DNA of 64,000 bases from Streptomyces seoulensis (GTDB taxonomy: Bacteria; Actinomycetota; Actinomycetes; Streptomycetales; Streptomycetaceae). The notes beneath the pieces were generated by a model that was given only the letters and a program-made list of their open reading frames with translations, searched no databases and was not told the DNA's origin. The stretch spans positions 5,784,353 to 5,848,352 of the forward strand of contig CP054936.1 in the NCBI GenBank assembly GCA_013364255.1, read 5' to 3'. The translations under genes were made by a program, and so were the position numbers. Shown here piece by piece: positions 59,234-64,000 of the stretch (the first letter of the stretch is position 1; each line of letters starts with the position of its first letter).

Positions 59234-60322
59234 TCACACCACCCGCGTCGCCCCCGCGAACGGCATCTGGTCGATCGGGGCCAGGCGGACGGGGGCCGAG
59301 GGGTTCGGGGCGTGGATCATGCGGCCGTCGCCGACGTAGATGCCGACGTGACTGATCCCGGAGTAGAAGAACACCAGGTCACCGGGGACCAGGTCGGAGC
59401 GCGCGACCCGGCGGCCGGAGTTGATCTGCGCGTAGGTGGTGCGGGGCAGTGAGATGCCGGCGGCGCGGTAGGCGGCCTGGGCCAGGCCCGAGCAGTCGAA
59501 GGCATGGGGGCCGGTCGCGCCCCAGACGTAAGGGCTGCCGAGCTTCTGGTAGGCGTAGGCGACGGCGGCCGCCGCCCGCGAGGTGGGCGCCGTCACCGAG
59601 CCCGGGCCGCCGAGCGCGCGGGCGGTCGGGGCGGTGGAGTGGGCGGCGGGGGAGGGGACGGGAGAGCCGCCCGTGTCCTGGCCGGTCACCTCGGCGCGCT
59701 GGGACGGGGAGAGCCGGGACAGCAGGCGACGGGCCTCGTCCAGCTTGGCGGTGATCGTCTTCTTGTGCCGCCGCAGTTCGGCCTGCCGCGACGTGAGCGA
59801 GGCCAGCTCACCGCGGGCCGCGCCGCGCAGCTGCTCGATCTTCCGCAGCCGGCCGCGTACTCCGGCGACGGCGGCCGACTGCCGGGCGCCGGCCCGTTGC
59901 GCGAACTCGGCGCTCTCCAGGTAGTGCCGGGGATCGTCGGAGAGCATCAGCCGTACCGCGGGATCGATTTCGCCCTCCCGGTACTGGGCGGCGGCGATCG
60001 ACCCGAGAGCGTCCCGCGCCGAGTTGAGATCGGCCTGGGTGCGCGCCGCCTCGTCGCCGAGTGTCCGCAGCCGCCGTGCGGCCGCGTCTGCCTTCTCCTT
60101 GGCGCCGTCGTACTTCTGGGTGGCGGTCTCCGCCTCCCGGTACAGCTGGTCCACCCTGGCCCTGACCTGCGTCGGCGTCGGCTGCGGCGCGGCCTGTCCG
60201 ACACCGTCGAAGCAGGTGGCCGTCGCCGCGCCCGCGAGGGCGAGCGTGACGGCGGCACGCGCGGTGCCGCCGCTGAGCGAGCGCTGTCGGGGCCTGCGGT
60301 GCGCTGCCACGAGGAGCTTCAC
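59234..60322 (-). CDS. NlpC/P60 peptidoglycan hydrolase
   Basis: 362 aa secreted endopeptidase. Signal peptide with hydrophobic core AAVTLALAGAATATC, a long coiled coil (about 60-210) typical of RipA/DIP1281-like cell-wall hydrolases, a linker, and the NlpC/P60 domain with Cys in AFDCSGLAQ, His in SHVGIYVG, and MIHAPNP. It cleaves stem-peptide bonds during growth or division. GTG start with AAGGGA upstream. I looked upstream for the c-di-AMP (ydaO) riboswitch common before such genes and did not find its core motifs. Confidence 0.92.
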   Translation of the reverse strand: MKLLVAAHRRPRQRSLSGGTARAAVTLALAGAATATCFDGVGQAAPQPTPTQVRARVDQLYREAETATQKYDGAKEKADAAARRLRTLGDEAARTQADLNSARDALGSIAAAQYREGEIDPAVRLMLSDDPRHYLESAEFAQRAGARQSAAVAGVRGRLRKIEQLRGAARGELASLTSRQAELRRHKKTITAKLDEARRLLSRLSPSQRAEVTGQDTGGSPVPSPAAHSTAPTARALGGPGSVTAPTSRAAAAVAYAYQKLGSPYVWGATGPHAFDCSGLAQAAYRAAGISLPRTTYAQINSGRRVARSDLVPGDLVFFYSGISHVGIYVGDGRMIHAPNPSAPVRLAPIDQMPFAGATRVV

Positions 60323-60743
60323 GTTCCCTTCGTCCGGCCGCGGGTGCGGCGGGTCGTCCGGCGGCGGCCCGCACAGGGGGAGCATGCCGCCGCCGGACCA
60401 TTTGGCGGAGGTGGCCGGCCGCCGCCCCTGACTGGGGTGGCGCTGGGATGGCCGGGCACCTGGGTGAGGACGCTAGAACCGGGCGCGTCCGCCGGGTGAC
60501 TCCATGTGCGGAAGTGGCGCGAGTGGAGCGGATGGTGACCGTATGTGACCACCAGGCGGCCTCAAGTGCGGCTGTCGCACGCTGAGTGATGACCGATGTG
60601 GAGGTTCCGGAGCGAAAAGGGGTAACGGGGTGCTATGGGGCGTATGTGCAAGGTTGTGCCGTAGGGCGCCCGGTCGGGCGGGGGCGGCCTAGCGGACGGG
60701 CCGGTGTTCGAGGTGCGAGGGCCTGAGATTAGGCTCCGGCCTC
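60323..60743. other. Divergent intergenic region, 420 bp
   Basis: The gap between the NlpC/P60 gene (minus) and the small membrane protein gene (plus). It becomes less GC-rich at 60520-60660. Repeated GTGACC-type words (GGTGACCGTATGTGACCAC) are present, but no recognisable promoter consensus, riboswitch or RNA gene. Confidence 0.4.
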
Positions 60744-61097
60744 ATGGACGTACTCATCCATCTCTTCGTCGGCCTGCACATCATCGGGATCGCCGCGCTG
60801 CTCGGCGGATTCCTCACCCAGATGAAGGCGATGGGCCAGGGCACGGCCCGTTTCGTGCCGGGCATGCTGCACGGCGCGCTCACCATGCTGGTCACCGGTG
60901 TCGTCCTGGTCGGCCTCAACCAGGCCCAGGACTACCCCCTCGACAACATCAAGATCGGGGTGAAGCTGGCGCTGCTGATCGTCATCCTGGGCCTCGTCTA
61001 CGTCAAGCGCGACGAGGAGAAGGTGGACAAGAGCATGTTCGGCGTCGTCGGCCTGCTCACCATGACGAACATCTTCATCGCGGTGCTCTGGACGTGA
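60744..61097 (+). CDS. Small four-helix integral membrane protein
   Basis: 117 aa, almost entirely membrane: IHLFVGLHIIGIAALLGGFL, MLHGALTMLVTGVVLVGL, GVKLALLIVILGLVYV and FGVVGLLTMTNIFIAVLW, with KRDEEKVDK between helices 3 and 4. His residues near the starts of helices 1 and 2 could bind a metal or heme, but this is speculative. Conserved hypothetical; no neighbour suggests a role. Confidence 0.82.
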   Translation: MDVLIHLFVGLHIIGIAALLGGFLTQMKAMGQGTARFVPGMLHGALTMLVTGVVLVGLNQAQDYPLDNIKIGVKLALLIVILGLVYVKRDEEKVDKSMFGVVGLLTMTNIFIAVLWT

Positions 61098-61120
61098 CCG
61101 CGGCGCCCGGCGCGTGAGGC

Positions 61121-62089
61121 TCAGCGCGCGGCTCTGAGTTCCGCACGCGCCTCCGCGACCGCCCCCACGCCGACCGCCAGCCAGGCCGCCACCGCGATCC
61201 ACAGCAGGACCCGGCCGGGCAGGTCCAGCTCCGGGAGGCGCAGGGAGACGGCGATGGACAGCGTGGCCGCCGCCGTCATCCCCAGCGGGAAGACGGTCGA
61301 CCAGCGGCGTACGTCGTAGTGGAGCCGGGGCCGGACGAACTCGCCGACGAGCAGGACGGCGTACCAGCACAGGTCGAGGACGAGCAGTCCCAGGGTCACG
61401 GTGCGCAGGACTCCGCTGTCGTCGTTGTTCCACAGGTACGGTCCCGCGTCGCCCGCGGCGATCAGTTTCGAGCCGGCCAGGGCGGAGATCGCCAGCGCGC
61501 CGCCCGCGACCCAGTGGTCGCCGTGCCCCTCGAGGACCTCCCGCAGTCCGAACCGCGACAGCGCGAGGAGGTAGAGCGCGAGGCCGAGCCAGAAGAAGAC
61601 CAGTGCCGTGTGCGCCAGCCAGGGCGCGGTCTGCGCCTTGGCCAGGGACGCGCCGAGTACGGCGAGCCCCTCCGTGGCCACACAGCACAGGAAGACGGCC
61701 CCCGGCATGGGACGCCGCGACGCACGCACCACCCGCACGAGCAACCATGGCCACAGGACGAACGCCAGTGCGAGCAGTGCCTCGGCGAGGATCTGCCACC
61801 CGAGCAGCGAGAAACGCGTGCCCAGCACGGTCGTCGCGGCCACGGCGGTGAGCGCGCCCGGTGTCCCCGCCTCGGCCAGCCACCGCGGCCGGTCGCGCAG
61901 CAGCCGTACGGCGAAATCCGCGGCCAGCGCGACATAGGCGACGCAGGCCACCGCGAGGACCACCAGGGACAGTACGTCGTGGCCCGTCATCTCCAGCCCG
62001 ACCGACACGATGCCGCTCGCCATCACGGCGGCCCCGGCCGCGGGCGGACGCTGCGCCAACCAGGCGCGCGAAGGGGAGGTGACGGGCAT
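61121..62089 (-). CDS. TDT/SLAC1-family transporter (TehA-like)
   Basis: 322 aa with about ten membrane helices. PPAAGAAVMASGIVSVGL at the start and RRWSTVFPLGMTAAATLSIAV near residue 260 match the tellurite-resistance/dicarboxylate transporter family, which forms anion channels. ATG at 62089. Convergent with the small membrane protein gene, 23 bp apart. Confidence 0.82.
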   Translation of the reverse strand: MPVTSPSRAWLAQRPPAAGAAVMASGIVSVGLEMTGHDVLSLVVLAVACVAYVALAADFAVRLLRDRPRWLAEAGTPGALTAVAATTVLGTRFSLLGWQILAEALLALAFVLWPWLLVRVVRASRRPMPGAVFLCCVATEGLAVLGASLAKAQTAPWLAHTALVFFWLGLALYLLALSRFGLREVLEGHGDHWVAGGALAISALAGSKLIAAGDAGPYLWNNDDSGVLRTVTLGLLVLDLCWYAVLLVGEFVRPRLHYDVRRWSTVFPLGMTAAATLSIAVSLRLPELDLPGRVLLWIAVAAWLAVGVGAVAEARAELRAAR

Positions 62090-62236
62090 GATCGCGATCC
62101 TAGGGAGCCGCGTGCGCCGTACGGGCGGGGCGCGCGCGGGCGCACCCGAATTGCGCCAAGGCGGCCCCCGCCGGGCGCGCGCCGCCCTCGCGACCCGGCG
62201 CGCCGTTCCGCACCGATCCCGGCAGCCGCCCTCCCC

Positions 62237-62314
62237 GGTCCGCCGTCCTCAGGCCGCCTCCCGGTCCGCCGTCCTCAGGCCGCCTCCCGGGTCCGTGGCC
62301 CTCAGGCGGGTCGC
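62237..62314. repeat. 26-bp tandem duplication at the 3' end of the second NlpC/P60 gene
   Basis: Two perfect 26-bp copies (62237-62262, 62263-62288; each begins GGTCCGCCGTCCTCAGGC) adjoin a diverged third copy from 62289 that contains the minus-strand gene's stop codon at 62302-62304. Confidence 0.92.
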
Positions 62315-63747
62315 ACCACGTGGTGGACGGCCGGGGCACCGCCCTGGCGGACCGGGTCCTCGCGGACGTACGAGCCCGGCTCCGGGGCATGGATCATCAT
62401 GCCGTGGCCGGCGTAGACGCCGACGTGGCCGACCTCGCCGTGGGAGTCGTGGAAGAAGACGAGGTCGCCGGGGAGCGCCTCGGCCGCCGGGACCGTCGTG
62501 CCGGCGCGGGACTGGTCGCGCAGGGAGCGCGGGAGGGCGACCCCGGCGGCCTTCCACGCGGCCTGGGTCAGCCCGGAGCAGTCGTAGGAACCGGGCCCCG
62601 CCGCGCCCCACACATACGGTTTGCCGATCTGCGCGCGGGCGAAGGCAAGCGCTTTGTGCGCCTCGGCGCCGGACGGGGCACCGTCCCGCCGGACACCCTC
62701 GCCCACGGCGGCCGGCAGGCGCGCCGGAGTCTCGACGGCCACGGCGGCGTCCGGCGCCATGACGGCGACCGGCGCGCCGGCGACGAAGGTGATCGGCGCG
62801 TCGGTCGGCACCGCGGCGGCGGTGGTGACCTGCACGGCGGTCGGTACCGCGGCGCTGGTGGTGACGGGCGCGTCGGTCGGCGCCAGCGCGGTGGCGGCGA
62901 CCGGTACGGCGGTGGCGGCCAGGGGGGCCGGGGGAGTGCCCGTCGCCTCCACCAGCGCGCGGGCGGTGGCCAGCTTGCGCTGGACGGCGGTCTTGGCCGC
63001 CCTGATGTCGTACCGCGGTGCGGCCGACGGCCCGGACCGCACCCGTTGGCCGTGGACGGCGCCCGACGGGCTCTGCCCGGCCGCGGGGGGCCGCTGCGCG
63101 GCGCGCTCGCCGGCGCGGACCTTCTGGCGGGCGGTCAGCCGGCTCATCAGCTGGGCCTGCTCGAAGTAGCCCCGCGGGGCGTCCGCGAGCAGCAGCGCGG
63201 CGGCGTCCGGGTCGGAGAACGCCGGGCGGTACGGCGCCGCCGTGAACGCGCTCAGCATCTCGCGCGCCCGGGTGAGCATGTCGGCGCGCTGGGCGGCGCC
63301 GTCGCGGAGTGCCGCGCCCCGGCCGCGCTGCCGCGCGCCCCGCTCGCCGGTCCCGGCGGCGCCGTCGCGCGCGGTCTCCGCCTCGCCGCGCCCGCCGCCC
63401 CCGCGCTCGTCCTCCGCGCCGCCCCCTGGCCTGCGCTCCCCGTGCCCGCTCTCCTCGCCCCCGCCCCCGGGCCTGCCGCTCAGGGTGCCGTTCCTGAGGG
63501 TGCCGTTCCTGTTCTCGGCCGCCCCGTGGCCGTCGGCCCGCCGGTACAGCTCGTCGATCTTCCGTTCGACCTCTTCCGGGCTCGGCGTCCCGCCCGGCGC
63601 GTCCAAGGACGTGCCCCGGACGCCTTGGGGGAGCAGGGCTACGGAGGCGGCCGGGACCGGGCCGGACGGCGCCGGAACCGGAGCGGCCGGGGCGGCCGGG
63701 GCGGTGGCGTGCGGGACCGTGGGAGCGGGCTTGCGGTGCGATGCCAA
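62302..63747 (-). CDS. NlpC/P60 hydrolase with low-complexity insertions
   Basis: About 481 aa from a TTG start, chosen because AAGGAG lies at good spacing and MASHRKP is the common beginning in this family. An Ala/Pro-rich signal-like region is followed by a coiled-coil part interrupted by a Gly/Glu/Arg-rich stretch (about 75-135), an Ala/Thr/Val-rich linker with repeated PTDAPVTT/AAVPT units, and the NlpC/P60 domain: SYDCSGLTQ, GHVGVYAGHG, MMIHAPEP. The signal peptide lacks a strong hydrophobic core, so export is uncertain. The stop region is duplicated downstream. Confidence 0.88.
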   Translation of the reverse strand: MASHRKPAPTVPHATAPAAPAAPVPAPSGPVPAASVALLPQGVRGTSLDAPGGTPSPEEVERKIDELYRRADGHGAAENRNGTLRNGTLSGRPGGGGEESGHGERRPGGGAEDERGGGGRGEAETARDGAAGTGERGARQRGRGAALRDGAAQRADMLTRAREMLSAFTAAPYRPAFSDPDAAALLLADAPRGYFEQAQLMSRLTARQKVRAGERAAQRPPAAGQSPSGAVHGQRVRSGPSAAPRYDIRAAKTAVQRKLATARALVEATGTPPAPLAATAVPVAATALAPTDAPVTTSAAVPTAVQVTTAAAVPTDAPITFVAGAPVAVMAPDAAVAVETPARLPAAVGEGVRRDGAPSGAEAHKALAFARAQIGKPYVWGAAGPGSYDCSGLTQAAWKAAGVALPRSLRDQSRAGTTVPAAEALPGDLVFFHDSHGEVGHVGVYAGHGMMIHAPEPGSYVREDPVRQGGAPAVHHVVRPA

Positions 63748-64000
63748 GAGGGGCGGCTCCTTCCGTCGTCCGCCGGCCGGCGTTCCGGAAGGGCGCCGTT
63801 CCGTTCGCGGACAGGGCTCGTGGAGCCCGTACTCGTGGAAGGAGGCGGACCGATTCCCCTCCGGGACGCGAGTCCCGTTCCGGCGCGCGGGGCGGTGCGG
63901 CCGGATTCGGCGGAGGCCGCGCGGCCCGGCGCCGTTCGCCGGTGGGGTCGTGCGGTCCGACGGAACGGTAACCAACCCGTGAGGCTCATGTGAAGGTCGG
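63748..64000. other. Window end without a clear gene
   Basis: 253 bp upstream of the second NlpC/P60 gene. It must hold that gene's promoter. The open frames here have no ribosome site; I see no named element. Confidence 0.4.

Noticed and set aside
60323..60743. c-di-AMP (ydaO) riboswitch upstream of the NlpC/P60 gene
   Set aside because: Such riboswitches often precede wall-hydrolase genes in Streptomyces, but I could not find the conserved core on the minus strand here.
1..64000. tRNA or rRNA genes, insertion sequences, prophage or integrative element
   Set aside because: No T-loop-like GGTTCGA-type blocks with flanking stems in intergenic DNA, no transposase or integrase motifs, and no att-like tRNA duplication were seen.

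Overview
The window is a piece of a high-GC actinobacterial chromosome, almost certainly Streptomyces. G or C fills nearly every third codon position, GTG starts are common, and the developmental pair whiD/bldM lies beside a shbA-like sigma factor, guaB and guaB3. That order, followed by a run of Ser/Thr kinases, a chorismate mutase and guaA, matches the S. coelicolor SCO4745-SCO4796 neighbourhood as I remember it. I see no transposase, integrase, phage gene, CRISPR array, rRNA or tRNA, so this is core chromosome with a few lineage-specific pieces.

Layout. 1-7.0 kb: alr, an alpha/beta hydrolase and the t6A tRNA-modification genes tsaE, tsaB, rimI and tsaD, interrupted by a small iron-box-preceded ORF and an inactive-looking L,D-transpeptidase-like gene. 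7.0-14.0 kb: a candidate small RNA, then a sugar operon (Tat lipoprotein binding protein, two permeases, GH3 glycosidase) divergent from a LacI repressor, laid out like bxlR-bxlEFGA. 14-18.2 kb: mscL with a zinc ribbon, a THUMP-like methyltransferase, two tandem polysaccharide-deacetylase lipoproteins and a small membrane protein. 18.2-23.3 kb: groES-groEL1 under two CIRCE operators, an SDR, a MOSC protein and a LysR regulator. 23.3-29.4 kb: whiD, bldM, shbA-like sigma factor, guaB, guaB3. 29.4-32.7 kb: a nucleotide-sugar dehydrogenase homologue without its catalytic residues, then glpD. 33-44 kb: five co-directional membrane Ser/Thr kinase homologues, one a pseudokinase. 44-50 kb: an aldehyde dehydrogenase, a GMC oxidoreductase, an LAETG sortase substrate and a chorismate mutase. 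50-55 kb: guaA, a class II aldolase, an unknown membrane protein and DoxX. 55-59 kb: a LiaF/PspC-like protein divergent from a PspC histidine kinase and response regulator. 59-64 kb: two NlpC/P60 hydrolases flanking two membrane proteins.

How the genes fit together. The main themes are sporulation control (WhiD, BldM, sigma factor), purine nucleotide synthesis (GuaB, GuaB3, GuaA), tRNA t6A formation, chaperonin control, and cell-wall or envelope signalling (kinase cluster, LiaFSR-like module, NlpC/P60 enzymes, deacetylases, alanine racemase, sortase substrate).

The most unusual signal is not a gene. At least six genes (the LDT-like gene, glpD, GMC oxidoreductase, the 53-kb membrane protein, the response regulator and the last NlpC/P60 gene) carry a short direct duplication of the sequence that spans their own stop codon. 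Other points worth checking are several homologues lacking catalytic residues, a candidate sRNA at 6985-7142, a well-initiated 30-codon ORF in the whiD-bldM intergenic region, and a possible leader peptide/hairpin ahead of the chorismate mutase gene.
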